Made by a program: the position numbers and the translations under genes
Source: CAZEFK01 sp964511405
GTDB taxonomy: Bacteria > Pseudomonadota > Alphaproteobacteria > Elsterales > Elsteraceae
Direction: 5' to 3'
Length of the DNA: 10,211 bases
NCBI GenBank assembly: GCA_964511405.1
Contig: CAZEFK010000237.1
Location: forward strand, 1 to 10,211
Part shown: piece after piece, positions 1 to 7,402 of the stretch
How the letters are laid out: the number at the start of each line of letters is the position of its first letter
Position numbering within the stretch: position 1 is the stretch's first letter
Notes under the pieces: generated by a model
Databases searched by the model: none
Told to the model about the DNA's origin: nothing
Seen by the model: only the letters and a program-made list of their open reading frames with translations

Positions 1-451
1 CCGGCACGGCCGCCAGGGCGGCGCCGGCGACCGACCGCAGCGCCGCGCTGACCCCGGCGGTGGTCTGGCGCGGCACCGGCGGCAGCTGTTCCTCGCAGTC
101 GGCCAGACAACCGCCGTCCAGGGCCATGGCCAGCGCTCGCACATGGGTGGTGCCGGCATCGACGCCGATGACATAGCCGGCCGCCGGCCCCAGGCCGTAG
201 ACCACGGCGGTCCGGCCGGTGGCGCCCTTGGCCGTGCCGGACGGCGCAACCAGCCCCAAGGCGCTGAGCTCGGTCACGGCGACCGACATGGTCGGCTTCG
301 ACAAGGTCAGCAGGGCGCTGAGCCGGGGCCGCGTGACCGGCCCGGCCGCGGCCAGCGTCCGCAGCACGGCACGGGCGCTGTCGGTCAGGGTGGGCGTCTC
401 GAACGGCGCAGCGGCGGCCGGCGCCCGCCGCCGGGAGGCATCGGTGCTCAT
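1..451 (-). CDS. ROK family transcriptional regulator (N-terminal part, cut by left edge)
   Basis: Only the first 150 residues are in the window; ROK proteins are usually 380-410 aa, so most of the sugar-binding/kinase-like domain lies outside. Residues about 22-88 look like the winged helix-turn-helix of NagC/XylR-type repressors: a first helix (TDSARAVLRTLAAAGPVT), a recognition-helix region around LSKPTMSVAVTELSALGLV, and a wing ending in TAVVYGL. Residues 96-113 hold the ROK phosphate-binding signature in the form GVDAGTTHVRALAMALDG, which starts the actin-like ATPase fold. An N-terminal Ala/Arg-rich tail of about 20 residues precedes the HTH. The family senses a sugar or sugar phosphate and represses catabolic or transport genes; the ligand cannot be told from this part. 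The start at 451 lacks a strong Shine-Dalgarno. It is chosen because the HTH begins soon after it and no in-frame alternative fits better. The reading frame is open to the left edge. Confidence 0.85.
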   Translation of the reverse strand, partial: MSTDASRRRAPAAAAPFETPTLTDSARAVLRTLAAAGPVTRPRLSALLTLSKPTMSVAVTELSALGLVAPSGTAKGATGRTAVVYGLGPAAGYVIGVDAGTTHVRALAMALDGGCLADCEEQLPPVPRQTTAGVSAALRSVAGAALAAVP

Positions 452-463
452 GCCGCCAGTCTT

Positions 464-471
464 AGCATGCT
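464..471. promoter_or_regulatory. 8-bp palindrome just upstream of the ROK start
   Basis: AGCATGCT is a perfect palindrome 13-20 nt upstream of the ROK regulator start, flanked by TTAG on one side and TTCTAG on the other. ROK repressors often bind palindromes near their own promoters, so an autoregulatory site is possible. An 8-bp palindrome is common by chance, so this is only a candidate. Confidence 0.2.
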
Positions 472-643
472 TCTAGGGCAGCAGCGGGCTCCAGGCGGGA
501 TCCGAGGCGTCGGTCGGGGTCCCCACCGTTGAACCCGTGCACGCGGAGAAGGCCTTGAAATTGCGGTGATTTGATGTCGGTGACGCGCCCGCGGCGATCG
601 CGCAAGATGGCGTCGACGACACCTGGATGAAAGGACTTGGCCC

Positions 644-1396
644 ATGGTTCGCCCGATCGCGCTGCCCCTGGCGCTCGCAGCATCCCTGGCAGCTCTGCCG
701 GCCCTGGCCGACGAGGCGCCGGCCGCCCTGGCGGTCAAGCTGCTGGCCCACCGGGGCTGCGTCCTGGCGCCGGCGGGAGGCAAGCCGGGCGCGGGCGGGC
801 TGCAGCCGGGCAAGGCCTTTCCCTTGACCGCGATCACCCGCGATGTCGGCACCGTGACCCTGGACCGGCCGCTGGACGCCGGCCAGTGGACGGTCAAGTA
901 CAAGGTCAACGCCGCCATCGACGCGGCCGTCGCCCCCCTGCATGGCAAGCCGGCGCGACCGGTGGCAGTTCAGGACCTGCCGGTCGCGACACCTGACGCG
1001 GTCGCGGCGGTGGCGGACTGGATGCGCCAGAAGGGCCTGGCCGCCAAGCCCGAGGTCCACCGCGTCCTGCGCTTCGACCAGCCCGGCCTGGGCCCGGTCA
1101 CGGTGGTGGTGAGCTGGTCGCACGCGCTGACCAAGACCGATCCCAAGCAGGTCCACAGCGTGGTGCTGGCGATGGTCGGTCAAGGCGGCAAGGCGGTCGA
1201 AGTGGCAGCCCGCTATCCAGGGCCGAACAAGCCCGATTCGGCGGTCAACCTGATCGCGATCGCCGACGTCGACGGCTCCGGCCGCCCGGCGCTGGTGACC
1301 GACAGCGTCGGCGAACAGCCCGGCGCCCTGGCGACCCGGATCGAGGCCGGCCCCAAGGCAGTGACGGTGGGCGGCTGCAGCGTCGGCGCCGAATGA
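644..1396 (+). CDS. Secreted protein of unknown function with an FG-GAP-like motif
   Basis: I do not recognise a named family. The 250-residue product starts with a clear signal peptide: Arg3, a hydrophobic stretch to about residue 20, and a cleavage site after ALA at position 22. The mature protein is probably periplasmic or exported. It has just two cysteines, C39 and C245, near the two ends of the mature chain, which could form a disulfide. Residues 208-218 read DVDGSGRPALV, resembling the Asp-rich calcium loop of FG-GAP/VCBS/integrin-type beta-propeller repeats. Only one copy is visible, so a propeller is not shown. The middle (about 110-160) alternates short helices and strands. An AAAGGA Shine-Dalgarno at 630-635 lies 8 nt before the ATG. 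The TGA stop overlaps the next gene's ATG (ATGA at 1393-1396), indicating translational coupling to the glycosyltransferase. No role can be assigned with confidence. Confidence 0.8.
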   Translation: MVRPIALPLALAASLAALPALADEAPAALAVKLLAHRGCVLAPAGGKPGAGGLQPGKAFPLTAITRDVGTVTLDRPLDAGQWTVKYKVNAAIDAAVAPLHGKPARPVAVQDLPVATPDAVAAVADWMRQKGLAAKPEVHRVLRFDQPGLGPVTVVVSWSHALTKTDPKQVHSVVLAMVGQGGKAVEVAARYPGPNKPDSAVNLIAIADVDGSGRPALVTDSVGEQPGALATRIEAGPKAVTVGGCSVGAE

Positions 1397-2322
1397 TCTA
1401 TTTCTTCGCCGATTTCGAGCCCGGCCAGATCCTGGGCGGCCTCAGGACCCTCTATCGCCACGCCGAGTGGCTGGCCGACGCCGGCCGGCCCGCGGCGATG
1501 ATCGCGCCGGCCGGGCGTCCGACCTGGTTCGAGTCGGCCATTCCGGTGGTGGGATCCGGGACGCTGGCAGTGATGCCCGACGACCTGATCGTCATCCCTG
1601 AGTCCGTCGAGCGCTACGGACGGGGCGATCAGCTCATGGCGCTGCCGAACCGCAAGCTGGTATTCTGCCAGAATCACCTCTACGTCTTCCACGGCCGCGG
1701 CGTGATCGGCGAGCTGGGCCAGCGCCTGGCCGGGGTCTACACGTCGTCGGTCACGAGCGCTCGGGCACTGGAGGCGACCTTCGGGCTGCCCCACGTGCCG
1801 GTGGTGCCCTATGCGATCGATCCGGCGCGCTTCCAGCCGGGCCCCAAGCAGCTCGCCGTCGCGACGATGCCGCGCAAGCAGCCGGTTGCCGGGCCGTACA
1901 TCCGCGGCGCCGTCGCCGCGCGCGCCCCCGACCTGGCCCACGTGCCGTGGCTGGAGATCGACGGCCGGTCCGAAGCCGAGACCGCGGCGCTGCTGGGCCA
2001 AGCGGCCGTGTTCCTGTCGCTGTCGCGCGAGGAATCGTTCGGGCTGCCGCCGGTCGAGGCGATGGCCGCGGGCTGCGTGGTGGTCGGCTTCCACGGCGGT
2101 GGCGGCCGCGACTATGCCACAGCGGCCAACGGGGTCTGGTTCGACGCGGACGACGTCGACGCCTGCGTCGACAGCCTGATCGAGGTCCTGCGCGCCCTGC
2201 GCGACGACCAGCGCCGCGGCTGGATCGCCGGTCTTCGGGCCGGGGGCCGCAACACCGCCGCCGCGTATTCGCCGGAGCGCGCCCGCGCCGCCCTGCTCCA
2301 GCTGTTCGGCGGCCTCGGTTAG
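1393..2322 (+). CDS. GT4-type glycosyltransferase (GT-B fold)
   Basis: The predicted 309-residue cytoplasmic protein has no membrane segment. Its C-terminal half carries the hallmark of GT4 retaining glycosyltransferases: SREESFGLPPVEAMAAGCVV at 211-230, with the E-x7-E pair at E214 and E222 that contacts the nucleotide-sugar donor. VVGFHGGGG follows, then the usual NGVWFDADDVDACVDSLIEVL tail where the family reads the amount of loop and last helices. The N-terminal half begins MIYFFADFEPGQILGGLRTLYRHAEWLADAGR, matching the glycine-rich acceptor-side loop and first helix of GT-B enzymes. At 309 aa it is shorter than the common 350-400 aa GT4 proteins, so the acceptor domain is compact. Donor and acceptor are unknown; the family adds sugars to polysaccharide, LPS or lipids. 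Its start overlaps the stop of the secreted protein gene, so the two are probably co-translated. Its TAG stop overlaps the convergent permease stop. Confidence 0.82.
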   Translation: MIYFFADFEPGQILGGLRTLYRHAEWLADAGRPAAMIAPAGRPTWFESAIPVVGSGTLAVMPDDLIVIPESVERYGRGDQLMALPNRKLVFCQNHLYVFHGRGVIGELGQRLAGVYTSSVTSARALEATFGLPHVPVVPYAIDPARFQPGPKQLAVATMPRKQPVAGPYIRGAVAARAPDLAHVPWLEIDGRSEAETAALLGQAAVFLSLSREESFGLPPVEAMAAGCVVVGFHGGGGRDYATAANGVWFDADDVDACVDSLIEVLRALRDDQRRGWIAGLRAGGRNTAAAYSPERARAALLQLFGGLG

Positions 2323-5300
2323 GAGACCGCCTCGATCTCCTGGTTGCGCTGGGACATCGCGGCGGCCCGGTGGTCCTTGGCCAGCATGGTGTAGACGGCC
2401 GGCAGCACGAACAGGGTGAACAGCGTGCCGATCGACATGCCGGCGACCACCACCAGGCCGATCGAGAACCGGCTGGCGGCGCCGGCGCCCGATGCGATCA
2501 GCAGCGGGATCAGGCCCACCACCAGGGCGGCGGGGGTCATCAGGATCGGCCGCAGCCGCACCCGCGCGGCCTTCTCGATGGCCGCGCGCCGGTCCAGCCG
2601 CTCTTGGAGCTGCAGCTCGTTGGCGAACTCCACCATCAGGATGCCGTGCTTGCTGATAAGGCCGATCAGCGTGACCAGCCCAACCTGGGTGTAGATGTTC
2701 ATGCTGGCGACGCCCATGAACAGCGGCAGCAAGGCGCCGCAGATCGACAGCGGCACGCTGACCAGGATCACCAGCGGGTCGCGCAGGCTTTCGAACTGCG
2801 CCGCCAGCACCAGGAAGATCACCACCAGCGCGAACACGAAGGTGATCGCCAGCTGGTTGCCCTCATGGACGTACTGGCGGGAATCCGACAGGAAGTCGGT
2901 GGAAAAGCCGGCGGGCAGCTTGGCCGCCTGCTGCTTGAGGAAATCGACCGCTTGGCCGACCGTCACCCCCGGCATCGGCACCGCCTGGAACGTGGCCGAG
3001 TTCAGCTGGTTGTAGTGGGTGAGCGCGTTGGGCTGCACCGCCAGCGTGGTCTTGACCAGGGCCGACAGCGGCACCTGGCCGCCGCCGGCCGACGTCACGT
3101 AGTACTGGGTCAGCCGCTCCGGCGTCAGGCGCAGGCTGCGTGGCACCTGGGGAATGACCTCGTAGGACCGGCCGTCGAGATTGAACCGGTTGACGTAGTT
3201 CTCGCCGACCAGGGTCGCCAGCGTGGCACCGATCGCCTGCATGGTGACGCCGGCATCGTTGGCCTTGGCCTTGTCGATATGGATATCGACCGCCGGTGTG
3301 TTGAAGGCGAGGTCGCTGTCGACCACGATGAACAAGCCGCTTTTGCGGGCGGCCGCCTTCAGGTCTTCCATGGCCTCGAACACCTGCCGGAAGTCCTTGG
3401 TGGTGTATATCGCCATCTGGACCGGCAGGCCGCCGAACGAGCCCGGCAGCGGCGGCAGCGAGAAGGCGAAGGCGTTGAGGCCGGTGACCTGGCTGATCGC
3501 GCCCTGGACCAGGGGCTTCAGCGCCTGCGCCGAGCGCGTGCGCTCGTCCCACGGCTTCAGGATATCGCCGGCGAAGCCGTTGTTCGGGCCGTTGGTGCCG
3601 GCGATCACGAAGCGCAGGTCGGTCTCGGGGAAGGACGCGAACGCCTTGTCCAACTGGTCGCCGTAAAAGTTGGTGTAGTCGATGTTGGCGTATTGCGGCG
3701 CCTTGATCACCGCGAAGACGATGCCCTGGTCCTCCTCGGGCGCCAGCTCGGACTTGGTGTGCGTGTACAGGAACACCAGGCCGGCGAAGATGCCGGCCAC
3801 GAACAGCGCGGTGACGTGGCGGTAGTCGAGGGTCGCGTGCAGCCGGCGCCCATACCAGCCGGCGACCGCCGAGAACACCCAGTCGACCAGCCGCGCGAAG
3901 CCGCCCTGGGCGCTGGTGCGGCTCAGCAGGATCGAGCACATCATCGGCGACAGGGTCAGCGCCACCACGCCCGAGATGATGACCGAGCCGGCCAGGGTGA
4001 AGGCGAACTCGCGGAACAGCGAGCCGGTGAGGCCGCCCAACAGGCCGATCGGCGCGTACACCGCGGCCAGCGTGATGGTCATCGAGACCACCGGCCCCGC
4101 GATCTCGCGGGCGCCGATCAGCGCGGCCTGGACCGGGGTCTTGCCCTCCTCGATGTGGCGGTAGACGTTCTCGACCACCACGATGGCGTCGTCGACGACC
4201 AGCCCGATCGCCAGCACCATGGCCAGCAGGGTCAGAAGGTTCAGGCTGAAGCCCAGGGCCAGCATGATCGTCGCGGCGCCGATCAGCGACAACGGGATGG
4301 TGACCACCGGGATCAGCACCGAGCGGACCGAGCCCAGGAATAGGAAGATCACCACGATCACGATGACCACCGCCGCGCCGAGCGTGCGCTCGACCTCGGC
4401 GATCGACGCCCGGATGAACCGCGTGGAATCGTAGGCGACCTTCATCGTCACGGTCGGCGGCAGGTTGCGCTCGATCTCGGGCATCAGGGCGCGCACGCCC
4501 TGGACCATGGTCAGGGGATTGCCGGTCGGCGTGACGTTCACGCCGATGAACACGGCATGGTCGCCGTTCATGCTGACGCTGGCATTGGTGCTCTGCGCGC
4601 CCAGCTCGACGGTCGCGATGTCGCCCATGCGGACCAGTGCGCCGCCCTTGGCCTTGACCACCATGGTCCGGAACTGGTCGACGTCGGTCAGGCCGGTGTC
4701 GGCATGGACGTTCGAGACCATGAAGCTGCCCTTCACCTGGCCGGGCGCCGACTGGTAGTTGTTGGCGACGATCGCCGCCGACACGTCGGCCGCGGAGATG
4801 CCGCGTGCCGCCATCTTGGCCGGGTCCAGCCACAGCCGCATGGCGAAGGTCTGTCCGCCCAGGATGTCCGCCGAAGCGACGCCGTCGACCGTGGCGAGCA
4901 GCGGCTGCACCACGCGGGTCAGGTAGTCCGAGATCGCGGCCGTGCCCAGCTGCGGGCTGGAAAAGCCGATATACATGGCCGCGGTGGTGTCGCCGGTCGT
5001 CTTCTTGATGACCGGGTCGTTCGCTTCCCTGGGAATCAGGTACTTGACCTGCTGGACCTTGGACATGATCTCGGCCAGGGCCTGGGTCGGGTCGAAGTTC
5101 AGCTTCATGGTCGCGGTGACGGTGCTGGTGCCCTGCACCGACGACGAGGTCAGGTAGTCGATGCCGTCGGCGCTGGCCACCGCCTGCTCGATGGGCGTCG
5201 TGATGAAGCCCTGCATCAGTTCGGGCGAGGCGCCGGGATAGGTGGTGGTCACCGTGATCACGGTGTTGGACAGCTTGGGATACTGGCGGATCGGCAGCGT

Positions 5301-5384
5301 CGTCAGCGACCGCGCGCCGATCAGCAGGATCAGCAGGCTGACCACCAGGGCCAGCACCGGCCGGCGGACAAAGAGGTCGGTCAT
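2319..5384 (-). CDS. RND multidrug efflux permease (HAE-1 type, MexK/AcrB-like)
   Basis: This is the inner-membrane proton/drug antiporter subunit of a tripartite efflux pump, 1021 residues, close to the usual 1020-1050. It begins MTDLFVRRPVLALVVSLLIL, the typical first transmembrane helix, then a large periplasmic loop (porter domain, about 30-335). The second helix block (about 336-480) contains IGLVVDDAIVVVENV with the proton-relay pair D398/D399 (AcrB D407/D408). A second periplasmic loop follows. The C-terminal block carries ISKHGILMVEFANE with K912 (AcrB K940) and RVRLRPILMTP with R943 (AcrB R971). All key proton-relay residues are therefore present. The start region and pairing with an adaptor but no outer-membrane gene recall MexJK-type pumps. 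Its ATG is 10 nt after the adaptor stop, and the TAG stop sits within its ribosome-binding region. Substrates cannot be read from sequence. The 3' end overlaps the stop of the convergent glycosyltransferase gene. Confidence 0.95.
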   Translation of the reverse strand: MTDLFVRRPVLALVVSLLILLIGARSLTTLPIRQYPKLSNTVITVTTTYPGASPELMQGFITTPIEQAVASADGIDYLTSSSVQGTSTVTATMKLNFDPTQALAEIMSKVQQVKYLIPREANDPVIKKTTGDTTAAMYIGFSSPQLGTAAISDYLTRVVQPLLATVDGVASADILGGQTFAMRLWLDPAKMAARGISAADVSAAIVANNYQSAPGQVKGSFMVSNVHADTGLTDVDQFRTMVVKAKGGALVRMGDIATVELGAQSTNASVSMNGDHAVFIGVNVTPTGNPLTMVQGVRALMPEIERNLPPTVTMKVAYDSTRFIRASIAEVERTLGAAVVIVIVVIFLFLGSVRSVLIPVVTIPLSLIGAATIMLALGFSLNLLTLLAMVLAIGLVVDDAIVVVENVYRHIEEGKTPVQAALIGAREIAGPVVSMTITLAAVYAPIGLLGGLTGSLFREFAFTLAGSVIISGVVALTLSPMMCSILLSRTSAQGGFARLVDWVFSAVAGWYGRRLHATLDYRHVTALFVAGIFAGLVFLYTHTKSELAPEEDQGIVFAVIKAPQYANIDYTNFYGDQLDKAFASFPETDLRFVIAGTNGPNNGFAGDILKPWDERTRSAQALKPLVQGAISQVTGLNAFAFSLPPLPGSFGGLPVQMAIYTTKDFRQVFEAMEDLKAAARKSGLFIVVDSDLAFNTPAVDIHIDKAKANDAGVTMQAIGATLATLVGENYVNRFNLDGRSYEVIPQVPRSLRLTPERLTQYYVTSAGGGQVPLSALVKTTLAVQPNALTHYNQLNSATFQAVPMPGVTVGQAVDFLKQQAAKLPAGFSTDFLSDSRQYVHEGNQLAITFVFALVVIFLVLAAQFESLRDPLVILVSVPLSICGALLPLFMGVASMNIYTQVGLVTLIGLISKHGILMVEFANELQLQERLDRRAAIEKAARVRLRPILMTPAALVVGLIPLLIASGAGAASRFSIGLVVVAGMSIGTLFTLFVLPAVYTMLAKDHRAAAMSQRNQEIEAVS

Positions 5385-5394
5385 CGGCGTGGCC

Positions 5395-6618
5395 CTAGTT
5401 GAGCGGCGGCGTGGCGGACGGGGTCGGCGCCGGCGACTCGGAGATGGCGACCGCCATATTGTTCTGGAGCTTCAGCTGTCCGACCGCGACCACCCGGTCG
5501 CCGGCAGCGACGCCCTTGAGGATCGCGACCTTGTTGTCGAGATGAGCCCCGGTCTGGACGGCCTGGCGCACGACCTTCAGCACCGGCTTGCCCTTGTCGT
5601 CGACCTTCGGCTTGCCGTCGGCATCCTTGTCCGGCTGCACCACGAACACGGAATCGCCGTAGAGCGTGTAGTCGACCGCGGTCTCGGGCAGCATCACGAC
5701 ATCGGGCAGCGACGGCAGCACCACCGCGGCATTGGCGAACATGCCCGGCTGCAGCCGATGCTTGGGATTGTCCAGCGTCGCCTGCAGCTTGATCGTACGG
5801 GTGTCGGCGTTGACCTGGGGATCGATGGTCGTGAGCTTGGCCTGGAATACCGTGCCGGGATAGGCGTCGACCGTCACGTCGATGGACTGGCCGAGCGCCA
5901 GCTGCGAGCGCTGGCCTTCCGGCAGCGTGAAATTGACATAGAGCTTGCCGAGGTCGGTCAGGGTCGCGATGGCGGCGCCGGCGTTGAGGTACTGGCCGAC
6001 CTCGACCTGGCGCACGCCCAGGTCGCCGGTGAAGGGGGCCCGCACCAGCTTCTGCGCGATTAGGGCCTCGTCCTTGGCGATCCCGGCATGGGCCTGGTCG
6101 AGGGCGGCCTGGTCCTGGTCGACCTGCGCCAGCGGCCCGTTCTGGCGCTGGGCCAGCGCCCGCGAGCGGGCGAGGTTGACCTCGGCGAGGCGCGCCTGGG
6201 CCCGGAAGCTGGCGAGATCCGCCTGTTCGGTGCGGTCGTCGAGCTGGACCAGGGGATCGCCCGCCTTGACCGACTGGCCCGATTCGAACAGCACCTTGGT
6301 CACCAGCCCGCCGACCTGCGGCGTCACCACCACCTGGTGCACGGCCACCAGATCGCCGATGCCCGGCAGCCGGACCGGCAGCGGCGCGGCCGTGGCCGTC
6401 GCCACCGTGACCGGGGTCGGCGGCGGTTTCATGCTGGCGAAGAACTGCTGGATCGCGTGGTCGCGGAAATTGTTGAAGAACCACAGCCCGTAGCCGAGGC
6501 CGCCCAACAGCACCGCCATGATCACGAACCACAGCACGGGCCGGCGGCGGACCTGCGGCGGGTCGAGCCGCCGCCGGAGAGCGTCGGGGGGAGCGACGGC
6601 GTCGGAAGGTGCGTTCAC
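5395..6618 (-). CDS. RND efflux periplasmic adaptor (membrane fusion protein)
   Basis: The 407-residue adaptor bridges the RND permease and an outer-membrane channel. Residues 28-48 form one N-terminal transmembrane helix (RPVLWFVIMAVLLGGLGYGL); there is no lipobox, so the protein is membrane-anchored rather than a lipoprotein. The first half of the lipoyl domain (about 92-130) contains TPQVGGLVTKVLFESGQSVK. A coiled-coil hairpin rich in Ala, Arg and Gln (about 131-180) follows, then VRAPFTGDLGVRQVEVGQYL, the second lipoyl half. Beta-barrel and membrane-proximal domains include NPKHRLQPGMFANAAVVLP. A charged insertion (DKDADGKPKVDDKGKP) lies near the C-terminus. I chose the GTG at 6618: it overlaps the TetR stop as GTGA and has a GAGGA Shine-Dalgarno 9 nt upstream. 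The frame stays open further upstream, but that is the shadow of tetR. It belongs to the tetR-adaptor-permease operon. No TolC-like gene is adjacent. Confidence 0.93.
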   Translation of the reverse strand: MNAPSDAVAPPDALRRRLDPPQVRRRPVLWFVIMAVLLGGLGYGLWFFNNFRDHAIQQFFASMKPPPTPVTVATATAAPLPVRLPGIGDLVAVHQVVVTPQVGGLVTKVLFESGQSVKAGDPLVQLDDRTEQADLASFRAQARLAEVNLARSRALAQRQNGPLAQVDQDQAALDQAHAGIAKDEALIAQKLVRAPFTGDLGVRQVEVGQYLNAGAAIATLTDLGKLYVNFTLPEGQRSQLALGQSIDVTVDAYPGTVFQAKLTTIDPQVNADTRTIKLQATLDNPKHRLQPGMFANAAVVLPSLPDVVMLPETAVDYTLYGDSVFVVQPDKDADGKPKVDDKGKPVLKVVRQAVQTGAHLDNKVAILKGVAAGDRVVAVGQLKLQNNMAVAISESPAPTPSATPPLN

Positions 6619-7313
6619 GGGCGGATGTCCTCGGTTTGCAGCCGGGAATCGGCGGTCGGGGCAAAGTGTTGGGCGAGTGCGGCGTCGGTCAGTCCGATCC
6701 CGCGCAGGATGAACCGGGCGGCCTCGTCGATCAGCTGGTCGTCGGTCGCTTCGAGGGCGATGGTCGGCACCTGCGGCAATCGGGTCTGGCCCAGCATCGC
6801 GGCGACATGGTGGCCGAACCAGAAGCGCAGCGGCCAGGCCATCTGGCCAGGTGCCACGTCGCCGGCTTCGACCGCCGCGGCGAGGCAGGCGGCGAACTTG
6901 GGATAGGCGCGGTCGAACACGGTGCTGAACAGCATTCGCGCATAATCGCCGTCCTCGAGCTGGCTGGTGACGGTCAGCCGCAGCTTGGTCTCGTGGTCGG
7001 CGGGGTCCTGATCGGCGCCCAGGACCACGTGGCGCAGCATGAACCGGACCATCGCCACCAGCGACGCCGTCGACGGCACCAGCGCGTCCAGCCACGCCCA
7101 GGCCGGGTCGGCGACGCAGGCGACCCGCATGATCTCCTCGTAGAGCGCGGCCTTGCTGGGAAAATGCTTGAACACGAGCGCCTCGGAGACGCAGGCGGCC
7201 TCCGCGATCTCCTTCGAGGTGGTGCGAGCGAAGCCCTTGCGCGCGAACAGCGGCAGCGCCGCGTCGACGATCGCCTGGCGGCGCGAGGCCGCATCGAGCC
7301 GGGCCATGGACAT
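6615..7313 (-). CDS. TetR-family repressor of the adjacent efflux operon
   Basis: The predicted 232-residue regulator has a standard TetR N-terminus: MARLDAASRRQAIVDAALPL as helix 1, then TTSKEIAEAACVSEALVFKHFPSKAALYEEIM (about 31-62) as the helix-turn-helix with the family FPSK turn. The C-terminal ligand-binding half has the usual low conservation. Family members bind short palindromes as dimers and release on ligand. Position at the head of the same-strand adaptor/permease genes, with a GTGA stop/start overlap, argues that it controls the pump and itself. Start choice: a GTG at 7340 opens the same frame but lies inside the likely promoter and operator, so translation from there is unlikely. 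ATG 7313 or ATG 7307 gives a normal TetR N-terminus. Neither has a Shine-Dalgarno, consistent with a leaderless or near-leaderless message. 7307 would give 230 residues. Confidence 0.9.
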   Translation of the reverse strand: MSMARLDAASRRQAIVDAALPLFARKGFARTTSKEIAEAACVSEALVFKHFPSKAALYEEIMRVACVADPAWAWLDALVPSTASLVAMVRFMLRHVVLGADQDPADHETKLRLTVTSQLEDGDYARMLFSTVFDRAYPKFAACLAAAVEAGDVAPGQMAWPLRFWFGHHVAAMLGQTRLPQVPTIALEATDDQLIDEAARFILRGIGLTDAALAQHFAPTADSRLQTEDIRP

Positions 7314-7320
7314 GGGCGCT

Positions 7321-7350
7321 GTAAGTATGCGCTCACTCACCAGGCGTCAA
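7321..7350 (-). promoter_or_regulatory. Promoter and overlapping palindromic operator of the tetR-efflux operon
   Basis: Reading the minus strand, TTGACG at 7350-7345 is a good -35 box (5 of 6 to TTGACA), and CATACT at 7329-7324 is a fair -10 (4 of 6) with a short 15-nt spacer. TACTTA at 7327-7322 would give a 17-nt spacer but is a poorer hexamer. Positions 7321-7340 (GTAAGTATGCGCTCACTCAC on the plus strand) form an imperfect 20-bp palindrome with 7 of 10 symmetric positions matching, covering the spacer and the -10. This is the layout of a TetR-type autorepressor operator. A transcript from this -10 would begin about 0-5 nt before ATG 7313. Confidence 0.55.
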
Positions 7351-7356
7351 CCCCGG

Positions 7357-7380
7357 AAGACCTTATACATCTGGGGTCTT
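7357..7380. repeat. Inverted repeat AAGACC-12 nt-GGTCTT upstream of tetR
   Basis: Perfect 6-bp arms AAGACC (7357-7362) and GGTCTT (7375-7380) flank ttatacatctgg. The left arm is joined directly to a TATAAG hexamer on the minus strand (7367-7362), which would serve as a second -10 element, though I see no matching -35. It may be a second operator or an upstream promoter element for the efflux operon, or it may be chance. Confidence 0.3.
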
Positions 7381-7402
7381 ACGCGGTCGCAGCATGAACC
7401 GC

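Noticed and set aside
452..643. Intergenic region between the ROK and secreted-protein genes, searched for promoters
   Set aside because: TTGAAA at 555-560 could be a -35, but no -10 lies at a suitable distance. GCGATCGC at 594-601 is an 8-bp palindrome of a kind common by chance. No feature is supported beyond the Shine-Dalgarno.
1947..4343. 798-aa open frame on the plus strand across the permease gene
   Set aside because: It is Arg/Gly/His/Asp/Gln-rich low-complexity sequence with no domain, antisense to a fully recognisable RND permease; a GC-rich shadow frame.
2863..4833. 656-aa open frame on the minus strand, second frame of the permease
   Set aside because: Same strand but another frame of the RND gene; composition is Arg/Gly/Pro-rich and no family motif is present.
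6619..7095. N-terminal extension of the adaptor to 566 aa
   Set aside because: The extra residues read an alternative frame of tetR. The GTG at 6618 has a Shine-Dalgarno and is followed at once by the normal adaptor transmembrane anchor.
7314..7340. GTG start for TetR at 7340
   Set aside because: It lies within the proposed promoter spacer and operator, adds residues not typical of the family, and two ATG codons just downstream give a normal TetR N-terminus.
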